A DNA stretch of 64,000 nucleotides, from NCBI GenBank assembly GCA_965248735.1, contig OZ252146.1, positions 2,294,001 to 2,358,000 of the forward strand, read 5' to 3'. This stretch comes from Aldehydirespirator sp965248735 (GTDB lineage: Bacteria; Actinomycetota; Acidimicrobiia; Acidimicrobiales; Aldehydirespiratoraceae). The notes under the pieces were generated by a model that saw only the letters and a list, made by a program, of their open reading frames with translations, had not been told where the DNA came from and did no database searches. Of this stretch, positions 34,134-42,935 are shown piece by piece (positions within the stretch are counted from its first letter, which is position 1; the number at the start of each line of letters is the position of its first letter). The position numbers and the translations under genes were made by a program.

Positions 34134-35096
34134 TCAGCCTCTCTTCTTCTCGAATCGGTTCCGCAACAGGATGGCGGCAGAGTTCATTAGTAACACGAAC
34201 GCGAGCAGGACGACGATTGCGCTGGCCGCGGCGTTGGCGAATCCGACGTCCCGGCCCGACTGCACGGTCCAGCTCGTGATGACTATGGGCAGCGCGGTGA
34301 ACTGATCGGTGAGGGCGCCGATGTCGAACAGCCCGGGATTGTCTCCGAGCCGCCCGGAGATCGCGCCAATCAGGATCAGCGGAGCGGCCTCTCCCACCGC
34401 CCTGGCCATCGACAGCAGCGTGCCGGTGAGGATGCCCGGCGCGGCGTAGGGCAGCACCTGGGTGCGGATCATCTCCCACTTGGTGGCCCCGACGCCGTAG
34501 GCGCCCTCCCGCAGGGAGGAAGGCACCGCCCGGAAGGCCTCGCCGGACGTGATGACCACTATGGGAAGGACGAGGATGGCCAGCGTGATCCCACCCGACA
34601 GGGCCGAGCTCCCGCCGGTGAAGCGGTCGAGGCCGAAGATCTGGCCGTTGAGCAGCAATGCCAGCCCGAGCAGGCCATACACCACGGACGGCACGCCGGC
34701 GAGGTTGCGGATGTTGACCTCGATGAACGAGGTGAAGCGGTTCTTGGGCGCATACTCCTCGAGATAAACCGCCGCGCCGATACCTATGGGGAAGGCCAGC
34801 ACGGCCACGGTGACGGCGATCCACATGGAGCCGTAGATGCCCTGGTGGATGCCGAGACGCTCGTCCTCGGACCGGGAGCGCAGCGTGCCATTGAGAAAAT
34901 CCCACAGGCGGGTGCCGATCTGGTCGGTGCTGTCCCATGCGACGGTGATCAGCAGCACGGCCAGCAGGGCCAGCGTGATCAGCAAGCACGCCTGCAGCAC
35001 TGTCTTGAACAGCAGACCCTGGGTGTCTGCCCGGCGCCTCTCGATGGAGGCGGCGATAGCGGCCCGGGACTTGTCATCGGAGAGGCGGCTGATCAT
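34134..35096 (-). CDS. pstA: Phosphate transport permease PstA
   Basis: 320 residues with six predicted membrane helices. The conserved PstA features are there: GIGAAVYLEEYAPKNRFTSF, NLAGVPSVVYGLLGLALL, and the cytoplasmic EAA loop LREGAYGVGATKWEMIRTQV. It pairs with PstC to form the channel. The gene starts 16 bp after pstC ends. Confidence 0.94.
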   Translation of the reverse strand: MISRLSDDKSRAAIAASIERRRADTQGLLFKTVLQACLLITLALLAVLLITVAWDSTDQIGTRLWDFLNGTLRSRSEDERLGIHQGIYGSMWIAVTVAVLAFPIGIGAAVYLEEYAPKNRFTSFIEVNIRNLAGVPSVVYGLLGLALLLNGQIFGLDRFTGGSSALSGGITLAILVLPIVVITSGEAFRAVPSSLREGAYGVGATKWEMIRTQVLPYAAPGILTGTLLSMARAVGEAAPLILIGAISGRLGDNPGLFDIGALTDQFTALPIVITSWTVQSGRDVGFANAAASAIVVLLAFVLLMNSAAILLRNRFEKKRG

Positions 35097-35112
35097 TGTT
35101 CCCGGCGCATTC

Positions 35113-36264
35113 CTAGTAGGCCTCGCGGACCTTCGACACGAAGCGGGAGGCGATGATGTTGAGGCTCAAAGTGATCAGGAACAGCAGCAGGCCCACGAAG
35201 TAGAGGCTCTGGAATGTTAGGCCCTCGCCCACGACGCTGTCGGTGCCCGAGGCCAGCGAGGCCATGGCGGCCGTCATGGTCAGGCCACCCTCGAATGGGG
35301 AGTCGGTGAACCGGGCCGCGTCGGCCGCGCCGCCGGCCATGAAGACCACCATCGTCTCGCCGATGGCCCTGGAGACGGCCACGATGAAGGCCGCCACGAC
35401 GCCGGAGATGGCCGCGGGCAGCACGATCGAGGTGGCCGTTGACATCTTGCGGGCCCCGAGCCCCGCCGAGGCCTCGCGCAGCGAGTCGGGGACCGCGGTC
35501 ATGGCGTCCTCGGAGATCGAGGCCACCAGCGGGATCGTCAGGATCCCCACGCCGATGCCGGCCGCAGCCAGCGATCCGGCGTTGTTGGGGGCGAAGTCCA
35601 GCCAGACATTGAGGGTCCAGGCCAGCGCCAGGGCGAAGAGGACGACCAGCATGGCTATTGACGCCGCCGCGCCGATGCGGACCGAGGGATCGGCCACTCC
35701 CTCCCGGTACTGCTTGATCTTGTTCCGGGCGATCCCTGCAGATATCGCGGCGTAGCTGAGCAGGATCACCGCGCCCAGCACCAGGAAGGCGTTCTTGCCT
35801 ATGCGTCCCACGATGTTGGGCGCGATCCAGGTGAGAGCGAAGAAGCCCAGCACGACCGAGGGGATGCCGGCCAGGATCTCCAGTGCGGGCTTCAGCCAGG
35901 ACCGCACCCTCCGGTCGGCGTACTCCGACAGGTACACCGCGGCGCCCAGCCCCAGCGGTCCGCCCACCACCATGGCGATTCCGGTGACGATCAGGGAGGA
36001 GACGACGATGGTGGGAATGTCGTAGAGGCCCCGCCGGGGGAACCATCCCTGCTGTCCCCATGTGTCGGCCCACACCACCTGGGTGATGAAGGTCCACGCC
36101 TCACGCAGGAGGCTCCACACGATCAGAGTGCTCACCAGAACCGACACGAGCGCCGCCAAGACCAGGGTGTAGCGGATGATCACTTCGCGGTGCCTGCGGG
36201 AAGGCGCGATCTGGAGCTGATCGACGGTTAGGAGCTCTGGATGGACGACGCTCGTGTCGGTCAT
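35113..36264 (-). CDS. pstC: Phosphate transport permease PstC
   Basis: 383 residues. A hydrophilic N-terminus is followed by six or seven helices; PstC-type motifs include LGLGAAVYLSEYADRRVRSW, EILAGIPSVVLGFFALTW and the EAA loop LREASAGLGARKMSTATSIV. Longer than many PstC proteins because of an inserted periplasmic loop between residues 155 and 215. Separated from pstS by 52 bp. Confidence 0.94.
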   Translation of the reverse strand: MTDTSVVHPELLTVDQLQIAPSRRHREVIIRYTLVLAALVSVLVSTLIVWSLLREAWTFITQVVWADTWGQQGWFPRRGLYDIPTIVVSSLIVTGIAMVVGGPLGLGAAVYLSEYADRRVRSWLKPALEILAGIPSVVLGFFALTWIAPNIVGRIGKNAFLVLGAVILLSYAAISAGIARNKIKQYREGVADPSVRIGAAASIAMLVVLFALALAWTLNVWLDFAPNNAGSLAAAGIGVGILTIPLVASISEDAMTAVPDSLREASAGLGARKMSTATSIVLPAAISGVVAAFIVAVSRAIGETMVVFMAGGAADAARFTDSPFEGGLTMTAAMASLASGTDSVVGEGLTFQSLYFVGLLLFLITLSLNIIASRFVSKVREAY

Positions 36265-36316
36265 GGCTGTTCAGGGATCTTCTTTGGGTCAGATCCGGGT
36301 GTGGCCGCCCGGTGTT

Positions 36317-37369
36317 CTAGCTGATGAGGGTGCGGCTGTGCCAACGCTCCGCGGTGTCGGCGTGGGCTGCGTCGGCGAGGGGTACGTAGCCGACCTCGCT
36401 GACGGCCTGGCTGAGGGCGTCAGAGACGTAGAAGTCGACGTAGGCGACCACAGCGGGGTTGGCGGCGGCATTGTCGGCGTTGACGTAGATCCACAGGTCC
36501 CGGCTGATGGGGTACTCGTTGGAGGCGATGGTGTCGGGGGTGGGCTGGACGCATCCGTCGCCGCCGTCGACCTCGAGCAGCTTCACGCCGGCCGCGTTGA
36601 TAGTGAAGGCGAAGCCGACCCAGCCCAGGCTGGTATCGCTGGACTGGATGCCCTGCAGGATGACGTTGTCGTCGCCGGAGGGCTTGTAGTCGACGCGGGT
36701 GGTGGCATCCACGCCGGCCTCGTCGGCGAGGTCCTCGATCACGATCTCGACGAACGAGTCGAAGGTGCCGGACTCCTCGCCCGGTCCGAAGATGTTCAGC
36801 GGCGCGTCGGGCAGGCCCGCGGAGGCCTCGGCCCAGGTGCGGGTGCCCTCGCCGTTGGGGCCGATGAGGTCGAAGAGCTGCTCGAAGCTCAGGCACTCGA
36901 CCGCGCCGTTGTTGGCGTTGGTCATCACCGCCATGCCGTCGACGCCCACCTTGAGCTCGACGATGTTGGTGATGCCGGCCTCGAAGCAGGCCTCCTTCTC
37001 GGAGTCTTTGATCTGGCGGGAGGCGTCGGAGATGTCGGTCTCGCCCGCGCAGAACAGCTTGAAGCCGTCGCCGGTGCCGGGGCCGTCCACGGTCACCGAC
37101 ACATCAGGGGCCACATCCTCGAACAGCTCAGCCGCACGGATCGAGATCGGCTCAACCGTCGACGAACCCGAGATGTTCACCGAACCGGAGATGCCGGCGT
37201 CGGTGGTGCCGGAGCTGGTGGTGCCGGAGCTGGTGGTGTCGGAGCTGGTGGTGCCGGAGTCGGCCGGCGTGGAGACTTCGTCCTCGTCGCCGCCGCATGC
37301 TGCAGCCACGAGCGACATCGTCATGAGAATCACCGGCAGCCACAGCAGCCGGCGCCTTGTGTTGCGCAC
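36317..37369 (-). CDS. pstS: Phosphate-binding lipoprotein PstS
   Basis: 350 residues. Signal peptide and lipobox (MSLVAAACGG) give a membrane-anchored lipoprotein; a Ser/Thr/Gly linker follows (TSSGTTSSGTT). The binding domain begins GSVNISGSSTVEPISIRAAE, with the phosphate-binding SGSST loop, and continues with VDGPGTGDGFKLFCAGETDI and SRQIKDSEKEAC. First gene of pstSCAB-phoU-kinase; a PHO box lies about 100 bp upstream. The spacing and order are those of a phosphate-starvation operon. Confidence 0.95.
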   Translation of the reverse strand: MRNTRRRLLWLPVILMTMSLVAAACGGDEDEVSTPADSGTTSSDTTSSGTTSSGTTDAGISGSVNISGSSTVEPISIRAAELFEDVAPDVSVTVDGPGTGDGFKLFCAGETDISDASRQIKDSEKEACFEAGITNIVELKVGVDGMAVMTNANNGAVECLSFEQLFDLIGPNGEGTRTWAEASAGLPDAPLNIFGPGEESGTFDSFVEIVIEDLADEAGVDATTRVDYKPSGDDNVILQGIQSSDTSLGWVGFAFTINAAGVKLLEVDGGDGCVQPTPDTIASNEYPISRDLWIYVNADNAAANPAVVAYVDFYVSDALSQAVSEVGYVPLADAAHADTAERWHSRTLIS

Positions 37370-37466
37370 TTAGTCGTCCCTCCCTTGGGAAATGGCATGG
37401 CAAGCCCGCAGATCGCGGGTCGGGCGGCAACCTAGACAAGGCAAGGTTTCAGGCGGCTTCGGCAGC

Positions 37467-37494
37467 TGTGAACCCGAAGTGAATACCGGTGAAC
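37467..37494 (-). promoter_or_regulatory. PHO box upstream of pstS
   Basis: On the minus strand three TTCAC units occur 11 and 10 bases apart (+ strand GTGAA at 37489, 37479 and 37468): GTTCACC, ATTCACT, GTTCACA. Direct repeats of GTTCACC with an 11-base period are the binding site of the actinobacterial phosphate regulator (PhoP/RegX3 type). The site lies about 100 bp before pstS, so the pst genes should be induced by phosphate starvation even though the regulator gene is not in the window. Confidence 0.7.
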
Positions 37495-37507
37495 GGAGAG
37501 TTAATTC

Positions 37508-38788
37508 TCAGGCCAAGTCGGCCAGCAGCTCCGCGATCCGCCTCGCGTCGAAGCCGTTGACCTTCCCGACCACCTCGCCGGCACCGTCGAGCAGCACCAC
37601 GCTGTCGTTGCCGGCACCGTAATGGCGCCAGGTGTCTGAGGAGTCGCTCCAGAGCATGGTCGGCGGGCCCCCGTAGACGACTGGGAAGTTCTCGGCTCGA
37701 GAGAGGTCGTCCTGCGCGCCCACACCGATCACGACGACTCGGTCGGCGTTGTCTCGGGCCAACTGCCCGACGGCGGACGCACTCCGCCGGCAGAACGGTC
37801 AATACGGTGCCCAGAACCAGAACAGCAGCGGCGTGGAGCCGTCCACGAAGTCCCGGAGACTCACCGTCTCTCCGGTGCGCACATCGATCATCTGGTGATC
37901 CGGGACGTCGGTCTCGACGGTGGGTGCGGCCGTGGTAGTGGGCGTTGCTGTGGTGGTGGGCGCGGCTGTGGTGGTGGCCTCGGCTTCGGCGGCTGCCGCG
38001 GCTTGGGCCTCGGCGGCTGCGGCTTCGGCGGCTGCGGCTTCGGCGGCTTGGGCCTCGGCGGCTGCGGCTTCGGCGGCTGCGGCTTCGGCGGCTTGGGCCT
38101 CGGCTTCGGCGGCGGCTTGGGCTTCGGCGGCTGCGGCTTCGGCGGCGGCTTGGGCTTCGGCGGCTTCGGCGGCTGCTAAGGCTTGGGCTGCGGCTTCGGC
38201 GGCGGCTTGGAATGCGGCTTCCTCGGCGGCTTGGGCTGCGGCTTGGAATGCGGCTTCCTCGGCGGCTTGGGCGGCGGCTTCGGCCTCGGCGGCTTCGGCT
38301 TCGGCCTGGGCCTGCTGCAGTTGCTCCGCAAGCTCGGCGACTACCGCGGGGTCTACAGCTCCTTCAGGCTCAGCTTCGGCAGCCTCGAGTGCAAGCTCGG
38401 CCTCGGCTGCCTTGGCAGCGGCAGCTTCGGCGGCGGCAGCGGCGGCGGCGGCTGCGGTTTCGGCCTCGGCGGCTGCGGCTTCGGCGGCGGCGGCTGCGGC
38501 TTCGGCGGCTGCGGCTGCGGCTTCGGCTTGAGCCTGCTCTAGCGCGGCGGCATCCGCGGCGCTGGTGGTGGAGGTCTTCGCGTCGGTCTCGGATGCTGCG
38601 GTCGTGGGAGGAGAGACGTCCGCGGCGACCCCGGTGTCTCCAGCTGGCTGGGTCTCCGTGGGCGCGTCGTCAGTGGCACCGGTGCTCTGGCCGCCGACAC
38701 TCGGCTCCGGGTCGCGGCCGCAGGCGGAGGCCAGCACCGCAAGGGCAAGGAGCACCGCGACAGTTGGGGCGCGGGACGGCATCTTCAT
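37508..38788 (-). CDS. Redoxin lipoprotein, probable selenoprotein (UGA at codon 330), Ala-rich
   Basis: 426 residues if the UGA at 37801-37799 is read as selenocysteine. A lipobox (VLASACGRD) anchors it outside the membrane. Residues 80-270 are a very long Ala/Glu/Gln-rich helical stalk. A thioredoxin/redoxin domain follows: TGETVSLRDFVDGSTPLLFW then FWAPY-UGA-PFCRRSA, where relatives have a CxxC pair. After the UGA the frame continues as good coding sequence: VVVIGVGAQDDLSRAE, TMLWSDSSDTWRHYG, NDSVVLLDGAGEVVGKVNG. The neighbour at 38792 has the same domain and UGA in the same place. It starts 3 bp after that gene. A stem-loop sits 5 nt after the UGA. Without readthrough the protein would end at PLLFWFWAPY and lack its active site. 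Confidence 0.75.
37763..37801 (-). promoter_or_regulatory. UGA codon and candidate bacterial SECIS hairpin, gene 2
   Basis: Reading leftward: TGA, five bases (CCGTT), then CTGCC-GGCGGA, a GTGCG loop, TCCGCC, a GTCG bulge and GGCAG. The stem is 5 + 6 base pairs, the apical loop begins 17 nt after the UGA and contains GU, all within the range known for bacterial SECIS elements. Confidence 0.55.
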
Positions 38789-38791
38789 TGC

Positions 38792-39502
38792 TCAGGCCAG
38801 TTCGGCCAAGCGTTCCACGATGCTTTGCGGGTCGAAGCGGGCGGCGCTCTCGTCGACCAGGTTGCCGTCGGAGTCCAGCAGCAGGACCGCGGAATTGCGG
38901 GAAACACCGAAGTGGCTCCAGGACTCGAACGAGTCGCTCCACAGCATGGTGAACGTGACTCCCGTCTGGCCCAGGAATCTCTCGGCGTGGGCGAGGTCGT
39001 CCTGGGCGCCGATTCCCACGACCCTCACTGTTTCGGCGTTCTCTTGAGCGAACTGCTCAAGCTGAGGGCCCTCGGCCCTGCAGATCGGTCAATGCGGCGC
39101 CCAGAACCAGAACAGCAGGGGCGTCTGGCCGTCCACCACCGACTGGAGGCTGATCGCCTCGTCTGTGTGCATGTTGATCATCTGCAGGTCGGGCACGTCG
39201 CCTGGACCCGCCAGCGCGGGGGAAGCTGCGTCGCCGTCGTCCGCGACCGCGCTGTCAACAGTGCTGTCACCGGCGGCGGCGCCGCCGCTCGGGTCTTCGG
39301 CTGCGTCGCTGGCCGCAACGTCGCTCTGGGCGACGTCGGCCTCGGTGGTGGCGGGGCCGGTCGCGTCCGACTGCGGGGACTCGGAGCCCCGAGTCTCGGC
39401 GCCGGCCGGCTCTGTGACGGTGGTGGTGTCGTCGGACCCGCAGGCCGCGACGGCCAAGACCAAGGCAAAGGCCGCGACCAGGACGGGGAGTCGGATTCTC
39501 AT
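38792..39502 (-). CDS. Redoxin lipoprotein, probable selenoprotein (UGA at codon 138)
   Basis: 236 residues with the UGA at 39091-39089 decoded. The ATG at 39502 has AGGAAGGA upstream and overlaps the stop of the HhH-GPD gene (ATGA). Lipobox LAVAACGSD, then an acidic linker, then a redoxin domain: DEAISLQSVVDGQTPLLFWF then WAPH-UGA-PICRAEGPQ. The distal half keeps the family pattern (VRVVGIGAQDDLAHAERFL, TMLWSDSFESWSHFG, NSAVLLLDSDGNLVDES) and matches the neighbour well, so it is still under selection. It is expected to be a lipid-anchored thiol/selenol oxidoreductase facing the periplasm or cell wall. A selA/selB/selC/selD set must exist elsewhere in the genome for this to work. Confidence 0.78.
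39062..39091 (-). promoter_or_regulatory. UGA codon and candidate bacterial SECIS hairpin, gene 1
   Basis: Reading leftward: TGA, five bases (CCGAT), CTG, a bulged C, AGGGCC, loop GAG, GGCCCT, CAG. Nine pairs with one bulge; the loop begins 16 nt after the UGA. Position and starting bases (CTGC five nt after the UGA) are the same as in the second gene although the stems differ in sequence. Confidence 0.55.
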
Positions 39503-40089
39503 TCGTCCTTCCTCTTGCCGCGTGCCTTCTGTTCTTTCTTCCAGGCCCGAACCCGCTGCAGCGCCTGGGGGCCGTCGATGTCGGCCACCGACCGGGGCTG
39601 GTCGTCGGAGAACGCTCCGGCCTGTTCCTCCCAGCCCTCGGGGCGGACGCCGAAGCGCTTGGCCAGCACAGCGGTCAGGATCCGGGCCTTCTCGTCTCCG
39701 TAGCCCGGAAGGTCTCGCAATCGCCCGAAGAGCTCCTCGCCGGTCTCCGCATCGGCCCAGACCCCGCCGGCGTCGCCGTCGTAGCGGTCCGCGACGTGCC
39801 GGCAGAGGGCCTGCATCCTGGAGGCCATCGATCCCGGGAACCGGTGCAGCGCCGGCTTGGCTTTCACCAGCGCCGCGAAGGCCTCGGGGTCTCGCGCCGA
39901 GATGTCGTGGGCGTCCAGGTCCGATCCGAGCCTGTCGGCTAGGCGGCGGGGTCCCATGAACGCCCACTCCATGGGAATCTGCTGGTCGAGCATCATCCCC
40001 ACCAGCAGCGCCAGCGGGTCCGCGTTGATCAGGCCGTCGGCGGCCTCGTCCCCTGTGACCGCCAGGGTTCCCGTCGCAGTCCGCGTCAT
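39499..40089 (-). CDS. HhH-GPD family DNA-repair protein
   Basis: 196 residues from the ATG at 40089, which overlaps the aceE stop (ATGA). The helix-hairpin-helix glycosylase fold is visible: LLVGMMLDQQIPMEWAFMGP at the start, and the hairpin with LRDLPGYGDEKARILTAVLA followed by a conserved acidic region. It resembles the small actinobacterial HhH-GPD proteins of unknown lesion specificity. No iron-sulfur cysteine cluster is seen. It is cotranscribed with aceE and the two redoxin genes. Confidence 0.75.
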   Translation of the reverse strand: MTRTATGTLAVTGDEAADGLINADPLALLVGMMLDQQIPMEWAFMGPRRLADRLGSDLDAHDISARDPEAFAALVKAKPALHRFPGSMASRMQALCRHVADRYDGDAGGVWADAETGEELFGRLRDLPGYGDEKARILTAVLAKRFGVRPEGWEEQAGAFSDDQPRSVADIDGPQALQRVRAWKKEQKARGKRKDE

Positions 40090-42827
40090 TGGGCCGAGCA
40101 TAACCTCGCGCCGGTGTCGGGATGGCCCGGGTCGTCGCGGTCGGCCTCGATGCCGTAGCGCTCCATGGCCGCGGCGACCTCGCCAGCCTCAGCCTCGCCC
40201 GACGCCAGCAGCGCCGACAGAACGGTCACCACTATGTGGGCGGCATCCACTTCGAAGAATCGGCGCAGCGCCTCTCGTGTGTCCGATCGGCCGAATCCGT
40301 CGGTGCCGAGCACATGCAGGGACCTGGGCGTGAAGCGGGCGATCTGGTCGGGGACCAGGGTCATGAAGTCGGTCACGGCCACGATCGGGCCGTCGGAGTC
40401 CGCGAGCTTGCGGGTGACCAGCGGGACCACGGGCTCGGACTGGGGGTGCAGGCGGTTGCGGCGCTCGGTGTCGAGGGCCTCCCGGCGCAGGCGCTGGTAG
40501 GAGGTTGCGCTCCACAGCTCGGCCGAGACGTCGTGGTGCTCGGCCAGCAGGGTTTGGGCTTCGAGCGCCGCGCCGACCGACGCGCCCGAGAACAGGACGG
40601 TGGCGCTGCGGCCGCGGCTGCCCGGGCCGTCGTCGAACTTGTAGAGCCCGCTGGTGATGTCGTCGTCGCCCACATGGTCGGGCCGGGGCGGCTGCTCGTA
40701 GTTCTCGTTGTAGACCGTGATGTAGTAGAAGACGTCGGTGCCGTCGGCGGCCTCCGGCGGGCACATCCGGCGCAGGCCGTCATCGACGATCGCGGCGAGC
40801 TCGTAGGCGAACGCCGGGTCGTACGCGTCGCACGCGGGCACCGTCGACGCGAGCACGTGGCTGTGGCCGTCCTGGTGCTGGAGGCCCTCGCCCGGCAGCG
40901 TGGTGCGTCCCGCGGTGGCGCCGATGAGGAAGCCCCTGGCCCGGGCGTCGGCGGCCGCCCAGATCGAGTCGCCCACCCGCTGGAAGCCGAACATCGAGTA
41001 GAAGGCGTAGAAGGGCACCATGGGCACGCCGAGGTTGGCGTAGGACGTGGCCGCGGCCAGCCAGCTCGCCAGCGAGCCGCACTCGGTGATGCCCTCCTCG
41101 AGGATCTGGCCGTCGGAGGACTCGCTGTAGCTCAGCAGCAGATCGTGGTCCACCGGCTCGTAGAGCTGGCCGTGGGGCGCGTAGATGCGGAACTCCCGGA
41201 ACAGCGAGTCCATGCCGAAGGTGCGGGCCTCGTCGGGGACGATGGGCACGACGCGGGGGCCGAAGTTCAAGTCGCGCAGCAGGTCGCGCAGCAGCGCGGT
41301 GAAGGCCATCGTGGTGGACACCTTGCGACCGCCCGAGCCCTTGCGCATGTCCAGGAAGGGCCCGTCGGACGGCGGCGCGATGGGCCGCCGGTCCCGGACT
41401 ACCCGGCGGGGCACGGCGCCGTCGAGAGCGCGGCGGCGGTCCATCATGTAGCGGAGCTCCACCGAGTCGGGCGACGGCCGGAAGTACGGGGGGATGCCGT
41501 CGGCGAGGTCCTCGTCGTCGATGTCGTTCTCCATGTGCAGCCGCGACCGCAGCTCCATCAGCTGAGCGGTGGTCATCTTCTTGATCTGGTGGGTGGCGTT
41601 GCGGCCCTCGAATCCCTCGCCCAGGGTCCATCCCTTGATCGTCTTGGCCAGGATCACCGTGGGCTGGTCCTTGACCTCGGTGGCGGCCTTGAACGCGGCG
41701 TAGACCTTCTGGTAGTCGTGGCCCCCTCTGGGCAGGGTCCGCAGCTCCTCGTCGGAGAGGTGCTCGACGAGCTTGCGCAGCCGGGGGTCGGGGCCGAAGA
41801 AGTGCTCCCGGATGTAGGCGCCCAACTCAACGGCGTAGCGCTGGTACTCGCCGTCGACGGTGGTCGTCATCTTGTTGAGCAGCGCCCCGTCGGTGTCGCG
41901 CATCAGCAGCTCGTCCCACTTGGAGCCCCAGATGACCTTGATCACGTTCCAGCCCGCGCCCCGGAACACCCCCTCGAGCTCCTGGATGATCTTGCCGTTG
42001 CCCCGCACCGGGCCGTCGAGGCGCTGCAGGTTGCAGTTGACCACCCAGTTGAGGTTGTCCAGGCCGTTGCGGCCGGCGAGGGAGATGGCGCCCAGGGTCT
42101 CGGGCTCGTCGCACTCCCCGTCGCCGAGGAAGCACCACACCGTGCTGGCCGACGTGTCGTCGATGCGGCGGTGGTGGATGTAGCGGTTGAAGCGGGCGTG
42201 GTAGATGGAGTTGATCGGGCCGAGTCCCATCGACACCGTCGGGTATTCCCAGAAGTCGGGCATCAGCCGGGGGTGGGGGTAGCCCGGCAGCCCGTTGCCG
42301 CCCACCTCCATCCGGAAGTTGTCGAGCTCCTGCTCGGAGAGGCGCCCCTCCAGGTAGGCGCGTGCGTAAACGCCGGGGGCGGCGTGGCCCTGGAAGTAGA
42401 TGTGGTCGCCGACCAGGCCGTCGTCCTTGCCCTTGAAGAAGTGGTTGAAGCCCACCTCGTACAGCGACGCCGAGGAGGCGAACGTGGACAGATGGCCGCC
42501 GATGCCGTCGGCGGTCTTGTTGGCTCTGATCACCATGGCCGCCGCGTTCCACCGGATGAATCGACGGATGCGGCGCTCGACCTGTTCGTTGCCCGGGAAG
42601 AAGGGTTGCTCCGACGCCGGGATGGTGTTGATGTAGGGCGTGTAGGTGGTGGGTGGGACGCCCACCTGCTGCTCGTTCGAGCGTTCGAGCAGCTTGGCCA
42701 CGATGTAGCGGGCCCGCTCCCGTCCGCCCGCGGCCACCACGGCGTCGAGCGAGTCGATCCATTCCTGGGTCTCGGCCGGGTCGATGTCGGGGAGCTGGCG
42801 CAGAAAGTTGTCGGCCATGGCCCTCAT
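40086..42827 (-). CDS. aceE: Pyruvate dehydrogenase E1 component, homodimeric type
   Basis: 913 residues from the ATG at 42827 (42818 is also possible); the frame remains open further upstream, but that stretch overlaps rnhA. The start (DNFLRQLPDIDPAETQEWID) matches the LPDIDPxETxEW opening of actinobacterial AceE. The thiamine-diphosphate motif is present as FLGDGECDEPETLGAISLAG, and GKIIQELEGVFRGAGWNVIK, KTIKGWTLG and EGLQHQDGHSHVLA are typical of the family. It decarboxylates pyruvate and passes the acetyl group to the lipoyl domain of E2, which is encoded 6 kb away with Lpd. It heads an operon with the HhH-GPD gene and the redoxins. Confidence 0.95.
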   Translation of the reverse strand: MRAMADNFLRQLPDIDPAETQEWIDSLDAVVAAGGRERARYIVAKLLERSNEQQVGVPPTTYTPYINTIPASEQPFFPGNEQVERRIRRFIRWNAAAMVIRANKTADGIGGHLSTFASSASLYEVGFNHFFKGKDDGLVGDHIYFQGHAAPGVYARAYLEGRLSEQELDNFRMEVGGNGLPGYPHPRLMPDFWEYPTVSMGLGPINSIYHARFNRYIHHRRIDDTSASTVWCFLGDGECDEPETLGAISLAGRNGLDNLNWVVNCNLQRLDGPVRGNGKIIQELEGVFRGAGWNVIKVIWGSKWDELLMRDTDGALLNKMTTTVDGEYQRYAVELGAYIREHFFGPDPRLRKLVEHLSDEELRTLPRGGHDYQKVYAAFKAATEVKDQPTVILAKTIKGWTLGEGFEGRNATHQIKKMTTAQLMELRSRLHMENDIDDEDLADGIPPYFRPSPDSVELRYMMDRRRALDGAVPRRVVRDRRPIAPPSDGPFLDMRKGSGGRKVSTTMAFTALLRDLLRDLNFGPRVVPIVPDEARTFGMDSLFREFRIYAPHGQLYEPVDHDLLLSYSESSDGQILEEGITECGSLASWLAAATSYANLGVPMVPFYAFYSMFGFQRVGDSIWAAADARARGFLIGATAGRTTLPGEGLQHQDGHSHVLASTVPACDAYDPAFAYELAAIVDDGLRRMCPPEAADGTDVFYYITVYNENYEQPPRPDHVGDDDITSGLYKFDDGPGSRGRSATVLFSGASVGAALEAQTLLAEHHDVSAELWSATSYQRLRREALDTERRNRLHPQSEPVVPLVTRKLADSDGPIVAVTDFMTLVPDQIARFTPRSLHVLGTDGFGRSDTREALRRFFEVDAAHIVVTVLSALLASGEAEAGEVAAAMERYGIEADRDDPGHPDTGARLCSAQ

Positions 42828-42858
42828 GATGGTACCGACGCAAACGAGGCGCGAGAAG

Positions 42859-42929
42859 CGATGCGCGCTTGTGGGCGGCCGGGTGCGCGAGGAACGATGC
42901 GCGCTTGTGGGCGGCCGGTGCGCGAGGAT
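42859..42929 (+). repeat. Tandem 35/36-bp repeat between aceE and rnhA
   Basis: Two copies of a unit beginning CGATGCGCGCTTGTGGGCGG, at 42859-42894 and 42895-42929, differing by one base of length and a few bases at the end. They lie in the 108-bp gap between the divergent aceE and rnhA genes, where the promoters must be. Confidence 0.75.
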
Positions 42930-42935
42930 CGGAAG

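Noticed and set aside
37895..38952. Plus-strand Gly-, Ala- or Arg-rich frames opposite the redoxin stalk
   Set aside because: They mirror the repetitive Ala/Glu-rich stalk on the other strand and have no motif of their own.
37508..39502. Both redoxin genes as pseudogenes broken by stop codons
   Set aside because: The stop is UGA in both, at the same catalytic position, with conserved sequence after it and a hairpin downstream. Random decay would not do this twice.
42859..42929. CRISPR-like repeat between aceE and rnhA
   Set aside because: Only two directly adjacent units with no unique spacers; no cas genes are present in the window.
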